From Lonicera japonica (taxonomy: Eukaryota; Streptophyta; Magnoliopsida; Dipsacales; Caprifoliaceae), in NCBI GenBank assembly GCA_021464415.1, contig CM038471.1:29671234-29735233 (forward strand): a stretch of DNA of 64,000 nucleotides. The letters are read 5' to 3'. Positions 45,111 to 58,380 of the stretch are shown in pieces (within the stretch, counting starts at the first letter, position 1; each line of letters opens with the position of its first letter). Below the pieces are notes generated by a model. The model saw only the letters and a program-made list of their open reading frames with translations. It searched no databases and had not been told where the DNA came from. The translations under genes were made by a program, and so were the position numbers.

Positions 45111-46072
45111 TTTTCAATTTTGCTCCAATGATCTTTTTTTTTTTCTTATAAAAACATGCTTCCAATGGGATTTAAACTCTTGCTCCCAAGCGATCTAAGT
45201 GCTTACTTAACCCTAGGCCTTTTATCATTTTGTTATAGCATTTTTTTCAAATTATATTCATCCTAATTAGTTATTCAATCCACAAAATAATTCGAAATAC
45301 TCAAAATGAAATGATTCCGCAATTGCCTAAAATTTTCTAGGATAGAATTAACGATTTCTCGAAAAACTTAATTATATCACCTTCCCAAACAATGGATAAG
45401 GTGGTAACAAACATATGCAATACCTAATTAATTATTAGTTTAAACAATATATTCAATAGAAATTGAGCTAGTACTAGAAGACTGACTGTACTAAGATTAG
45501 CTAAAAGTGGATTAAATGTGTCACTAAATTTAAAATTGGACTAACGATCAGCTGAAGCATGTGAAAAAGGAAAAGAAATGGTAAATTGAGATCCGATTCC
45601 TAAGTTTGAACATTTAATAAATGTGGTTCATAGTATTTTTTTAAATGATGCAGTCCCTGGCACATATAGTATAACTTGAGACAAATACAACTATTATAAA
45701 ATGGAGTCCTATTATAAGGCAGATATTGGGTGAGAGACATATATTGTGAAGCAAATATTGATAGGTTCGCATCTTTTAAAATCTCCATGTCATAAAAAGG
45801 TCCCAAAATCCTAAAAAAATGAACGAAAAAGGAATTTATTTATTAGAAGAAAAAAGAAAAAGGAGACGCTTATCCTTCCTAGAATCCTAATAGTACTATT
45901 ATGAGTATAATTAATTACATCCCAAGTTAAAAAAAAATGTAATCATACTCTGATTTGTAAACCTACTTTCACTTTACATCTACATCAACTATATATATAA
46001 ATAGAGGAAGAGTTTTTAAAATAATATATTGCAATCTCGACTATTAAAAGAAAGATTGCGCTTAATCCTACT
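45111..46072. other. Spacer, no gene seen
   Basis: AT-rich DNA with a B-box-like reversed motif near 45,150-45,200 (GGGATTTAAACTCTTGCTCCC). Open frames are short and unlike any family I know. Confidence 0.4.
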
Positions 46073-47050
46073 TGATGGTGTCAAAATCTTGGAATAGATA
46101 ATTAACCAATCAATAAGCGAGTATCGGTGAATAAAAAATAAATGCGGCGCAATAATGAACACATGACTTTTTTTTAAGGTAGGTTCTCCCGGTAGCGCTT
46201 ATGCTATTCCAGTGGTACGTCCTCCTTTTGTGTGTGCTTGTGTTGTATTAGCTCAAAAGGCGATCAATTTGGATGATAATACAAGCTACCAACTTCTCTC
46301 TCTCTATAATTTCCTTAATTCTATTTATAAGTATATAATTAGGATTACAAATATTTCAACAGAATAAATAATAAACTGTGTAGGAGAGAGAGAGTGTATA
46401 AGGGTTGTTGGTATTTTTTGGAGTATGAAAATAGAGAGTATAAGACCCTTCTATTTTTTGGGGTATGAAAATAGAGAGTATAAGACCCTTCTATTTCTGG
46501 GGGGTATGACAAGAGAGAGTATATGACTCCTCTATTTCTTCCCGAATTGGCTTGTATTTGTATTGCCAATGGCTTTATATCTCTTGGAAGAGATAGATGG
46601 ATCTTAAGAGATAAAGAAGATATGTTTTTGTTGTGTGTTTTTTGGTGTCTTTGGTGTGTTTTTCTTTGTAAATGAGAGGAGGTATTTATAGGTAAATGGA
46701 GAATGGCAATAAAGGTAAATTTGATAAAAATGAAGGGCAAAAGACAATTTTTTGTGGAATTAGGTGAGATAATTATTTAAAGGAAAGTGTGGAATATAAT
46801 GGAGTGGGATAATTATTTAAAGGAAAGTGTGGAATATAATGGAGTGGGATAATTATTGAATAGAGTGAGATATTTATTTAAAGAAAAGTGGAGAATAAAA
46901 ATGGAGTGGGATAATTATTGAATGGAGTGGGATATTTATTTAAAGAAAAGTGGAGAATAAAAATAGAGTGGGATAATTATTTTTGTAGGCCAATGGTAAA
47001 ATTATTTTTTACTTTTGTAGGCCAATGGTAAATTAATATTTACCCCATCA
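46073..47050 (-). mobile_element. Solo LTR of the gypsy family, TSD CTACT, expanded
   Basis: The ends are TGATGGTGTC and TACCCCATCA on the plus strand. CTACT stands on both sides (46,068-46,072 and 47,051-47,055), a perfect target duplication. It is related to the LTRs at 12,702 and 22,879 but is 978 bp instead of about 706. The extra length is due to a 47 bp unit repeated near 46,420-46,520 (TATAAGACCC/TTCTATTT) and 42-55 bp units at 46,760-46,985 (GGAGTGGGATAATTATT, TTTAAAG.AAAGTG). It is an independent insertion of the same family. Confidence 0.9.
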
Positions 47051-47069
47051 CTACTAGTAAAATAATCAA

Positions 47070-47736
47070 TGTGGCCAAATTTAGTTAGAAGTTGACTACA
47101 ACACTAGGTTATATTACGGTTTTGAAGAGATGGAAGTGGCCAAATTCATCCTTTTTGTTTTGCAAGGGAATTCTATTTCTAGTTATCGTTTATTTATAGA
47201 TGTTTCAGGTTGCTTGATTCTTGATTGAATGTCCGCGTATGATAACTTGTAGATTTTGGTATCCCATTTTTTGTACTTAAAATAGATTTAGTTATTTGCT
47301 CTAATCTCTAGTCCACAACCAATAGAGGCATGTACTATGAAAGTTGGCTCTTTATTATGGGTGACCATGGTCGATCATGGTTGTTCAATTTGGTTCCTAA
47401 GTAAAAATGTACTTACTGTGCCTTTTTGGGCCATTTCCTATTAAACTTGTTATAAACTCAAAAATACTTGAGAGCTTATTTTGAGAGAATATTTTTCTTG
47501 AGTTCTTATAATTAACTCATTTGTTCCTAAAATCAATATAAACTAGCATCTATGTAAATTAGTGACGTTTATGTCGACACGACAGAAAAACCTTGTCTTT
47601 TGCGATTGTTGTTTATTTTATTATTTCTCTATTGTGAGTGTGCTTGTTTTGGCGGTTCTTTCAATCAGGTAACCTTTGTGCTTTTGTTATCCTTGTGCAT
47701 TGTGTCATGCTCGATTCTGAGTGATTTGGAGCAACA
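47070..47736 (+). repeat. Candidate 5' LTR of a Ty1/copia element
   Basis: The right end GGAGCAACA directly precedes a copia-type primer site. A likely left end TGTGGCCAAATTTAG lies at 47,070. There is no second LTR to compare, because the 3' half of the element is missing, so the left limit is a guess. Confidence 0.5.
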
Positions 47737-47738
47737 AA

Positions 47739-47751
47739 TTGGTATCAAAGT
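47739..47751 (+). other. Primer-binding site, initiator Met-tRNA type
   Basis: TTGGTATCAAAGT resembles the TGGTATCAGAGC complement of plant initiator tRNA-Met, with one change in the core. That is the usual copia primer site, three bases after the proposed LTR end. Confidence 0.7.
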
Positions 47752-50125
47752 TTAAAATTAGAAATATGGGATTTGGGTCGCATGTCAATTGTTTGATTAA
47801 ATTCCTAGGTGAGATTTTTAATCTTTGTCTCAATATTGGTTTGTCAAGTTCATTGGTGATTGAAGACGTCTACTTCTAAGACCTCAAAACTGTCAGCGAT
47901 AAAGTTTAACGTAAAGAAATTTGATGGCAGGTCAGTAAATTTTGGCATGTGGCAATGCCAAATACGAGATATCTTGTCCAACAAGATTTACATAAGGCAT
48001 TGTTGGGTGTGGCAGCTAAGCCCATGGCGATGTTAGATGTTGAATGGGAGGAGTATGATTTGATAACTTATAGCAATATCTAGTTGCATCTAACTCAAAA
48101 TGTGACGTACTATATTTTGAGTGAGAAATCCGTGGCTAGCATATGGAAGATATTGGAAGAAAAGTACATGATGAAGAGCATATATAATGGTCTTTATCTC
48201 AAGAATAAATTATTCCTGTTTGAATATGCCAAAGGTATGTCACTGAGTGAGCATGTTGATGAGTTTAATAAAATCATTTTTGAGTTAAACTTGGACGATG
48301 ACATGAAATATAAGGATAAAGCCATTTTGTTGTTCTATTCATTTCCGGAATTTGGTGACCATTTAAGCACCACTTTGTTATATAGCAAGAATTTAATGAA
48401 ATAAAATGACATTTCTTTAGCATTTCTAAGTAATGAGCAGCGATAGAGGGAGAACTGTGGTACATTGTCCGATGCATGCTTACACGGGGAAAGACAGATG
48501 ATCGGAATCAAGCAAAACAGGGAAACTCTCAATCCAAGTCACGTACTAAGTCTTGGATAACATGGAATGTTATAAGTGTAAAAGGAAAGGGCATATGAAA
48601 AAAATTGTCCTAACGCTTGGGTAGATAAGGGGAGGAAGAAGAAAGCGGATAACAACACAAATTTGGCTACTTTAGGGGGTAGTGATTTTAAGAGTATATT
48701 AATGGTTACTTTTAGGGAAATCTGAAAAGACAAGTGGATTTTAGACTCGGGTTGTTCGTACCATATGTGCCCAAACAAGAACCTTTTTTATATCTTGACG
48801 AAGGTGAATGTAGGAACAGTTTTGATGGGCAATGATCATATTTATAGGACGGAGGGTATTGGAACAATTAAGTTGAAGCCTCAAGACAGAGTAGTCGAAA
48901 TTCTAAATGAAGTTTGATACATCCCGAATCTTAGGAAAAAAATTTATTTCTTTCGGTTTTTTTGATCTTAACGAATGTAAGATTGTTCTTGAGGGGGGGA
49001 ATGCTAAAGGCCGGTTACCTCATGTGCCTTCAGATTTATGAACGCAAAGAAAGAGGCTAATCTATATTTCCTTCAGGGTACTATGGTAATGAGAAGTGCT
49101 TCAGTTTCTACAGTAGAAGGTGGAGCAAGTATAAGTTCAAATTTGATGAAACTATGGCACATGAGATTAGGACATGTTGTGGAGAAGGTGATGATGGTGT
49201 TGTGTAAGCAACGTTTGCTCAAGGCTGCGAAGAGCTACAAGCTAGAGTTTTGCCAGCATTGTGTGTTCAGGAAACAAAAATGAGTAAAGCGCGGTTATTG
49301 ATTGTATGAAGGAGTTGCTTGACTACATACACATGGATGTCTGGGGCCCTTTGAAGACGAAATCCTTAGGATATAATCATTACTTTGTTAAATTTATAGA
49401 TAATTTCTCTAAATGGCTTTAGGTATACCTCATGAAGCACAAAAACAATGTCTTTGGGGCATTTCTAAAGTGGAAGAAAATGGCCAAAAATCAAACTAGA
49501 AGGAAGATCAAGGTACATAAATCCAATTACACTAGTGATCCATTTAAGGACTACTGTTAAATAAAGAAAATGTTCGCCATTTCACTGTTAGAAGTACACC
49601 ATAGCAAAGTAGAATAGCTGAAAGGATGAACTGTACCTTACTTTAAAAAGTAAGGTGTATGTTAACGAATGCAAATTTAGGCAAACAATATTGGGCAGAT
49701 GCCTTATCCTATACTACTTTCATCATGAACATGTTGTGAGTCATTAGTGGTTTGGAAAGGATTTCATGCTAATTATGATTCATTACATATCTTTGGGTAT
49801 CTAGTTTATTATTATGTCCATGAAAATAAGATTAATCCAAGAGCCCGGAAGGTGATCTTTATGGGTTCAAGAAGTGGAGTCAAGGGATACAAGTTATGAT
49901 ATTTAAAAGACATGAAGATGATCGTTAGCAGAGATATTATATTAGATGAGGCATCTTTACTCAAGGCACCTATAAGACAAAATGTGAAAGCTCTCGATAA
50001 GAGCAAGGTAGCACAAGCAGAAGTGACTACTTTGGTAGTGACTATTCCAGTGCAATCGAAAGTGACTGATTAGGTTGATTATTCTAATAGTGATTCAGAG
50101 AACGTGGAGATTCTTATTGAGGGGT
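47752..50125 (+). pseudogene. Ty1/copia gag-pol, degenerate and 3' truncated
   Basis: Reading through several frames: IKFNVKKFDG and MWQCQIRDIL (gag start, about 47,890), and the gag domain in 48,084-48,404 (KSVASIWKILEEKYMMKSIY, LSEHVDEFNKIIFELN). Then CYKCKRKGHMKK (zinc knuckle, about 48,565) and WILDSGCSYHMCP (protease, about 48,735). After that LWHMRLGHV and LEFCQHCVFRKQ (integrase N-terminus, in 49,038-49,283) and LDYIHMDVWGP (integrase core, about 49,318). Integrase before any reverse transcriptase marks copia. Stops and frameshifts are frequent. The element breaks off near 50,125, before reverse transcriptase, where LINE sequence starts on the other strand. Confidence 0.88.
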
Positions 50126-50126
50126 T

Positions 50127-53100
50127 CTATTCAACAACAATAAGAGGTCTCGTCTTTGGATGCACGTCACACCCCCTTTTTTTGCAAATTATCTTTAAAA
50201 AGAAGCTTATCCTAAATAGCACTCCATAAAATAATGGACCAATGCAAGGGAACAATAGAATGCCACATCTTATTTCCCAAAACCAATATACTGTTACTAA
50301 CTCTACATTGATTCCAAGCATAAACAATAAAGAAATTAACCGTAGGCTCAAGCAGCCAAACACACTGATGCTCATCATCATTTAACCATTGAGACTTCTC
50401 AGAAATTTAAGATAGAACATTAGCATGCTCAAAAGTGAGCAGGTTCCTCCACGTTGTTTATTAGTAACTTTTTTACATAAAAGGAAGCAATTTAATTAGG
50501 ATGGTCAATCAAATCACATAATCTTCCTCTAAGATGCCAGTTATCATACCAAAATCTGATATTCCCTTTACCAAGAAGCCACCTAATATTAGAATTCGTA
50601 ATCGAACAATTCTCATATAATTATGAGAGCAGATGCTGGGCTTTGTACAAGTGCTAATATGGTTGTTGTCAACTTACATAGATATCATAAACTTGGCCAA
50701 AATGGAATTTGATTGCCTTAAGATCTACCATAGCCTTATAGAGAAGGTATATGCTTCTGAGACCTAGCCTTTCTTCAATAACAGGATGGCAACACTTACT
50801 CCAACTAATCCAATGATATTTTTTAATACCATCCATTTGTCCCCAAAAGAAATTAGCAAATAAAGGCTCAATTCTCTACATATTAATGGCTTTAGGAGGC
50901 TCAAAAGTAGCTATAATATGAATAGCGATGCTCTAAAGCACATGCCGAATAAGAACGTATCTACTTCCCAGAGAGAGAAACTTGCCTTTCCAACCAAAAA
51001 TTTTCTTTTCCACTTTATTGACCAGATCTCTGAAATAAGCAATATTCTTTCTCCCCACAAATAAATTGCATCCAATATAGTTAACAGGGATTAACTTTCT
51101 AGGAAAACCAGTAGTCTCAGTAATAATTTGATTTCTATGAGCTGGAAGCTTGTTAGAAGTGATAAAACAGCTTTTGTTCTTGTTGATCAAGTGCTCAAAT
51201 TCCACCTCATAAGCAGAAAGAAAAATCATCAATATAGAGAGAGGGAATGAGGTACTGCTAGTAAAAATAATCATATCATCTGCAAAAGCAAGATGGGAAA
51301 TATAAAGGCATCTAGAAGGAATAAAATAAGGTAAAATGACCTTATTATGAATTAAATTGTTAAGTTCCCTGCTCATCACTTTAGAAGCAATAATAAAAAG
51401 ATTAAGAGATAAAGGATCCGCTTGTCTAACTCTGCCCTCTATGGGACGCAAAGGAACCTTTAGTTTTGCCATTAACTAAAGTAGTATACCAACAATTACA
51501 AATGAGCCTCCACACCATATCAAGAAAGGCTCATTAAAGCCAAATTCTTAACACTTTGAGAAGAAAAAGGCAAGAAAGTCTATCATAGGCTTTATTAAGA
51601 TCAAGTTTAAGAACTACATTCCCCCCCTGAAACTTAGAATCAAGCTTATGCTATTGCTCTTGAGCCAGAAGAATGTTATCAACAATCAATCTACTTTTGG
51701 TAAAACCATTTTGCTTAAGAGAAATAATATCTGGAAGAATATAAGCAAGCCTATCAGTGAGAAGTTTAGATATGATTTTAACACTAAAATTACATTAAAA
51801 AAAAAAGAAGAAAATTGGTCATAAATCACCAAAAGTTTTTAAGGGACTCCACCTTTGGAATGGTCACGATTATAGTACTAGTCCAAGCTTTGGGCAAAAG
51901 ATTTTCATAAAAGAAGGCTTTGATAGTAGGAGCAAGATCAGACTTAATGATAGGCTAACATTCTTTATAGAAAATTCACCAAAACCATCAGGACCAACAG
52001 CAGCATCACTACTCATAGCCTTAATCACAGCATGAATATCTGCTTTAGTGGGACATTTAGTAGGAGCTTGATTGATTTGATCATAAATCAAGTGAGGAAT
52101 ACTAGCATCAATGAGAGGGAAATGTTCAAGAATGAAATCAATTCTTATTGGAACTGTCCATATCCAATTCATCCTTCGGAATTCCATGCAATCAAATTCA
52201 CCCCCATCGATTTGATTTTTATAAAATTGAAACCCCTCAGCAGCTATAGCATCAGGATCAGTAAGCCAACAACCATCTATCATCTGAATACGATGCACCC
52301 TACCCTTCTTCCTTTTTCAATCAGCCACGGCATGAAAATATTAGTGTTCATGTCACACTCTCCAAGCCATTTAACTTTAGATCTCTGTTTCTAGAAAATT
52401 TCTTCAAATTCCAACAAAGTATTGAGCCTATTTCTAGCAGCATTCAAATCCCTAAGGACCTAATTCGACCCATTGAGCTCTATCGTCATCTCTAACTCTT
52501 GGATACTGGCTTCAACAACAATAAGATTGTCAAAAACATTACCAAATGAAGGTTTATTCCAAGTAGTTAAGTTAAATGTTTTTTTAGTCTAATCAACTTG
52601 TTAGCAAAGCTCACAATAGCATCGCCAGAAGTTGGCTGATCCCAGCTATCCTTCACAACCTTCATAAAATCCCCATGCTTCACCCACATCTGTGAAACCT
52701 AAAACAATATTTTCCTTGAGACATACTCATATCAAAGCAACCCACTAAAGAAGCATGATAAGATGTTTCTCAATTAAGATGAATAGCCTTAATATCCGAG
52801 CAACAATTAAGCCAATCATTCTTGCACTAATACCTATCAAGCCTCTGCCACATCCTTTGGTTGGACGTTTTTCATGTGAATCTGCTACCAGAGAAAGGAA
52901 ATTCCAGCAATCTACCGTCAAATATACAATCATTAAAGTCATTGACAGCAAGGTTATCAATACTTCTGCCCCCCAACCTTTCTTCTGGATTTCTTACTAT
53001 ATTAAAATCTCCACCAATAAGCCAAGGGTTGGAAGATGGGAAAATACTCTGAAACAATTCCAGAGAGTCTCGTAGTCTTTAAACACGTAGCATAAACAGC

Positions 53101-53384
53101 AGATATAGTAAAAGAATCAGCAAAATCAGGATGCCTAAAATGCAAAGACACCACTTAGTTTGAATCAACTTGAACATCACAAACAAAATAACATTTCCAA
53201 AGAAACCAAATCTTGCTATATTTATTACTGAAAGTATGATCAAAACTAAACCTGGCTTGAAAAGATCCAATCCAATTGATGTTGATCAATCATTCATCAG
53301 TTCCATTAACGCAATAAAACTGACCTTGTAAAGATGGAGCAGCTTTTCAAGCCTTCTAAAAACTGGAGCATTACCTAGCCCCCC
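50127..53384 (-). pseudogene. LINE ORF2 (endonuclease, reverse transcriptase)
   Basis: Endonuclease piece (53,057-52,872): WLIGGDFNIVRNPEERLGG and FPFSGSRFT, typical of the AP-type nuclease. Linker and RT entry (52,298-51,870): INQAPTKCPTKADIHAVIKA and AVGPDGF. RT core (51,472-50,933): GRVRQADPLSLNLFII and the catalytic box FADDMIIF, then WKGKFLSLGSRYVLIRHVL. Between 50,900 and 50,500 come FANFFWGQMDGIKKYHWISW and related C-terminal motifs. A zf-RVT-like end follows at 50,381-50,127. Many stops lie between the pieces. The enzyme would nick DNA and copy RNA in place. Confidence 0.85.
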
Positions 53385-53569
53385 TCAAATTCCAAAAAAG
53401 AGATATAGTTGTTTACGAGAAATTCCAGGGGAAGCATGTATCTTATTTTTCCGGGCTACCTTTTTCTTCCTACCCCTCTTTTTTGGAGCAGGAGATGTTA
53501 CATGTCTGTCAGGCATCACCACTTCCTCTTGAACAACTTGAACTAACTTTAATTGAGAAAACATAACAT

Positions 53570-54906
53570 CTAACAAATTTTACCCCTCTGCAGAATTTCT
53601 TTCAATCTTTCAGAATTAAAGATAGAATACGTAACTCTCAAATTCTCAGTTGTCCAAGGAGATAAACTAAGCTGCATCACACCTCTTGGATCATAGATAT
53701 TAAAATATGTTGCATTAGCAGAAAAGAGCCATATATCTCTCATCATCATTACTCTCCACCTCGAATTCCCCTTCCTCTCAATCATCAGCACCAGTATCAT
53801 CTCTGCAAATAACCCGACTAAGAACCTTCTGGGACCGCTTTCCCCTACCTCCCTACAAGTATTTCCATCACTAAAATAGTCTTCCATATCCATCCTCCCC
53901 TCAAAATGACCGCTATTAACAGGAACAACAGTTTTAGCATGGATATGCGCCTTCGGAACATCACAAACATCAACTGGCTTTTTACCATCTCTAACAGCCG
54001 CACATTGGTGATCAATCATCCATTCACTTTCATTGTTAGATAAATAAGAATCAGGAATTTGAGCAATCCATACTTGTTTCGCCGAATCTACAATAACATC
54101 TTGTTTTACAGGCACCTCAACCTCCTTTCCTTCAGCTGGAGTAACCTTCTTATTCGAATCAATTTTACATTCATCTATTTCATGCCCTTGCTTATAACAC
54201 TTCGAACAAATTTCAGAAATGCTCATTTGACACCTTCTGCCAAAAGCCATTAGTACCACTGCCAATCCAAATCCTTGCTGGAAATTTCTTCAACAAATCC
54301 ATTTCAATGGACGTCCATGCTACACTAGGGCGAGTCAGCTTAGTCGTTGCAGCATCCATCTTCATTGGACTCCCTAGCAAACTTCCAATGGAGAAAACAC
54401 TTGAAAAAAAAAATAAAAAAAATTAACTAGCAATAAACTCAAATCAGAGCAGTGGTAGCCTCATCATCAACTCGAAATTCCGGCATCCACTTAAACACTC
54501 TGTAGTATACTTTCTTAAGTACAATTGCACTCGTAACCAACTTTGATAAAAATCTTCTTCACTATTGAAATGAACATGCTTGTAATCCAAGAAAACCGAC
54601 ATTGAAAGCCGATTTTAATCCAAAAGACTCCAACGTCGCATGAATGTCACTGATTGAAGGTCTTCTATGAGAGAATTTCCTGATCAGAGCAAACTCAAAC
54701 GGAGCATCAAAGCAAGCAATATTATCGTCGTCGGTGAAGAACAATGCCGGTTCCCCTCTATGAGTGCTTGATGATTTCAATGCAATCGCCGCTGATATAG
54801 TCTTGCCAAGAACCTCAGCAAAAGATTTCGGCCGAACTAAGGCGGATCCACTGATGGACGGAGCAGTTGCGGTGATCGGAGCTTGGATTGAAGAAGATTC
54901 TATCAT
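53570..54906 (-). pseudogene. LINE ORF1 (DUF4283 and zinc knuckle)
   Basis: The N-terminal frame (54,906-54,562) reads SFAEVLGKTIS, GEPALFFTDDD, then FEFALIRKFSHRRPSISDIH, the DUF4283 pattern of plant LINE ORF1. The second frame (54,265-53,570) has CSKCYKQGHEIDEC, a CCHC zinc knuckle. A later frame (53,576-53,385) has APKKRGRKKKVARKNK, a basic, nuclear-localisation-like stretch. ORF1 proteins bind the element's RNA. Frameshifts separate the pieces. Confidence 0.82.
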
Positions 54907-54930
54907 CTACATTGAGAAAGAGAGGAATTA

Positions 54931-57588
54931 ATATCCATCTAATACTACCAATGCATGTATTTACATGTGTTATATGCGATAATATATATATATATATATA
55001 TTTATTTAAAGACACCAGCAAAATATTACAAGATTACTAATATATTTATAGTCTAATTCTTAAAAGTTCTATCTCGTTGGTTCAGTTTTTTTATTTTTAT
55101 TTTGAAACTTTTATTTTTGTGTAGTTATTATAATCTATAAGTACAAAGATATAAAATAATATAATCGTATTTTTATTATTAAGAAAAAACATGCAAAAAT
55201 CAAATTTTACTATGTGTACCAAAAATTATATTTAGCCCATTATATGAAGCTAGCCCAGCTCAAGTGCTGGAGTTCAGGCTTAATTGCATCATATAACTCT
55301 GTCTTCATTAAAAGCCCAGCCCAAGTAGCATGTTTTTCATCTAATACAGGGCAAAAAGGGTTCAACTCAAAGGATAAACCAAACACGTTTCACGCAATTT
55401 TTATTTTAAAAGAAAATAAAAAGTTTAGAGAAAAGTAGAGCCCAATTCATTTTTTGAAACATTTTTGCTTTTGGTCCATAATTTTTTTTTTCTTAAAGCA
55501 TGTGATCTCTATAACTAATTACTCAAGTACGGTAACTAATTTCTCAAGCTACTTAACTAAGGTAATTTGTATTTTTTAAGTTAATTAATTATGGTAACTT
55601 GTATTTCACAACACTTTTTTCGATTACCTAGCTACCGTAACATATATTTATTAAGTTACTCGACTACGGTAACCTTTATTAATCAAGTTACTCAAGTTTT
55701 ATAACTTGCATTTCTCGAGTTACTCAACTAAAGTATTTAGGGACGTAATTGCTTATCGGAAGCAGTTTCGTAATCTGAAAATTGATATAGACTGCAAGTT
55801 TTAAAAAAATTATGTGCTGTAAGTTAAAAAAAATTCAAAAATAGGTACCGGCCACTAAGAAGCCCTAAAGTTTAATACAAAAAATAAATGTATTTATAGT
55901 TTCTTTTAAAATATCAAACTATTATTGTATACAAAAAATAACATGATCTTTTTGAACTCACTTATCAGCAATAGTTTAATTGCTTAGAGGTTTTCCAAAT
56001 GTCATTAAACTTTAACTCTTGCGTTCGAATTTGTCCTCCCTCTTTAATTGTTCACAAACTCGAATTAAGTGTCATATCGGAATTTATTACTATATAGTAA
56101 AATGGAGGAGCTAATACAATTAATGCAATCATTAATAAATTTTATGAATATTACTAGTAAATTGAGGAACTAATACAATTAATACAACCTTTAATAACTT
56201 TTATGAATATTAATATAATTTCTTACCTTTGGATTTTTCTTACGTTTTTGGCCTTTTGGTCTTCTTTCCTCTTTATTATTATAGCATAACTTATTAATAA
56301 TGGTAATGGTAATTTAACATATACCTTCTGGCTTTTATAATCCTATCATTGTACTCTCAATTTTGTATGTGAGCTATTTTGCATTAATTCAAAAGTCTAT
56401 TTATCCATACCAAATTATATTTTTGATTTATATATACCAAATTATATTTGTATTTTACATAATTAGGTTGTTGCATTGTTCTTATTTGTATTTTTGTTTA
56501 ACTTTATATATTTGTAGATCTATCACTTCCTTCTTTATCCTTCAAGTGAACAATTTTATATGATAATATCTATATTTGAATAACATTTTTTGCAGTTAAA
56601 TTATTTTTATTCATCTTTGTATTTTCTTAGGTCAATCTCTTGCTTCTCTAATTTTCAAGTGAAAAAATGATAAGTTTTGTGTTAAAATTTTAGTCTTGAA
56701 TTTCATTCATTTTCTTTACTTTTGAGTTTTAATTGAAGGTCCCTTTATTTTATGAATGACATGCATAATATAAAGGGATATACAAAACTTATTTTATGAT
56801 TCTTTTAAAGTTTTTACTTTGATTCTTATGAAATTTTTTAATTATTGTTAAATTTTGATTAGCACTACCTTTTATCATAATGCATACTAATTTATTTATT
56901 TTTGAAAGAAGATAACCAATCATTCAACAACTGTTGAAGTAATTACAATTCTCAATTTTTTTTACAAGTACAATTTTAATATTTCAATGTTACAAAATTT
57001 ATGAGAAAAAAGTGTTACCAAGTTATTGAGTTCATCATTTTCAAGGTAATATTAGATATAGAACAATGCTACTTTTATTGGGTATTCTTACGGCATATTC
57101 TTATCGGCATGCATTACATGGATTTTATCTTCATAAAATACAATAACCCATTTAATATACCCTGTGAAAATATGTTATAACATATTATGTTAATTGAGTT
57201 GTCCATGCATAGCATGAATTATACACTTGTTTCACGATCTTGTTACTATAAATTTTTAATTTAATACCTTTTTTTTATTATCATTCTTATTTCATAATTT
57301 TCAGCTTATAGTTAACGTAGATTCTTGAATTCACCTCTAAAAATGCGGGCAACAATTTTTGAACCATAAAAATATGTATCATATAAAATAATATATGGTT
57401 GAAATTACTAGATATTTTTTTAATAATAAATAGTATATTTGGTACAAATTATACTAATTTATAAATGCTAGACAACATAAATGCAATGCATGTGTTTACA
57501 TGTATTTATACACTTTTAGGAGATAGGTTCCAACAAAGTAAATTATTGCGGAGAAATTTTTTATTTGCGAGATCCACTTTTTATGAGT
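54931..57588. other. AT-rich spacer, no gene seen
   Basis: 55,215-55,440 contains GCCCA/GGGC motifs, but its 74-codon frame matches nothing I know. 56,101-56,222 is a direct doublet of about 61 bp (GAGGARCTAATACAATTAAT). From 56,230 to 57,460 the DNA is about 75 percent A+T and seems featureless. Confidence 0.4.
55520..55745. repeat. Degenerate minisatellite, period about 42 bp
   Basis: Roughly five imperfect copies of a unit with CTCAAGTTACTCAACTA followed by CGGTAACTTGTATTT. Copies differ by many substitutions and small indels. Confidence 0.6.
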
Positions 57589-57717
57589 GGTGCTATTGTC
57601 ACCTCACAAACTGTTTACTTCTGCTCCCACTAAAAAAAGGTCTAAACTTCTATTTCCACCCCACCCAATTAATCATTTTTAACCAACTAATCACTCATTA
57701 ACATTAATTACTATTCA

Positions 57718-57770
57718 TCATCATCATCATCATCTTCTTCTTCTTCTTCTTCTTCTCCTTCTCCTCTATG
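57718..57770. repeat. (CAT)n-(CTT)n compound microsatellite
   Basis: CATCATCAT passes into CTTCTTCTT and then CTCCTTCTCC. Reverse-complement runs (AAGAAGAAG) lie at 58,540 and 58,630 in the other arm of the foldback element. Confidence 0.9.
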
Positions 57771-58089
57771 ATTTTTACTCAATGGTTAATAATTAACAAA
57801 AAAGTCAGATCTAATTAACCCATTTTATCTCATCCAATTCATTTCAAAAACCAACAAAAATCTAAAAAGTAAACACAAAAACACACAAAATCTCCATTGA
57901 TGTAACACACAAAAAAACTTAAGTTGTAAAGAATGGTAGAGAAGAGCGAATCAAGGATTATTAAGGTAGAAAAACCTAATGAAGGAGAGATATATATATA
58001 TGTTTGTTTTTATTATGTTTAATGTTTATTTTCTTTAGTTAATATCAAAAAAAAATTGTAACAACAAAACGAATTAGAGCATCAGAACA

Positions 58090-58380
58090 GGTTACCTCGG
58101 TTATAGGAAACCGAGTAATTTGATGAACTTCAGTCCTATAAAATAGAAATTATCTAAAATACTCGGTTGTTAGAGACCGATGTAAGGTCCCGAGAGCTGA
58201 AAATATAGTCCAGAATACTTCGGTTATGAGGGACCGAGGAAGTGGATGAATCCCGGTCATATGGAACCAAAATTATTCTCAATACTCGGTTATTAGAGGC
58301 CGATGTAAAGTCCTGAGAGCTAAAATATGATACAAGGAGGCCTCGGTTGTAAGGGACCGAGGAGTTTCATGAACTTCGAT
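58090..58380. repeat. Minisatellite with CTCGGT/ACCGAG hairpins, period about 124 bp
   Basis: Hairpin blocks of the type CCTCGGTTrTrrGGrACCGAGG occur near 58,094, 58,217 and 58,342. A second block, ACTCGGTTrTTAGAgrCCGATG, alternates with them near 58,160 and 58,281. A (T)CCTGAGAGCT linker recurs as well. About two and a half copies are present. Confidence 0.8.

Larger units (their letters stand above)
50127..54930 (-). mobile_element. L1-type LINE, degenerate
   Basis: Minus-strand ORF1, endonuclease, reverse transcriptase and C-terminal zinc-finger-like region occur in the normal order from 54,906 down to about 50,127. It spans nearly full width, about 4.8 kb, but is broken by many stops and shifts. 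No clear poly-A tail or target duplication is visible at the left (3') end, where it abuts the truncated copia element. Confidence 0.88.

Noticed and set aside
55214..55438. 74-codon frame as a gene
   Set aside because: It is short and isolated, has no known motif, and lies in repeat-rich spacer.
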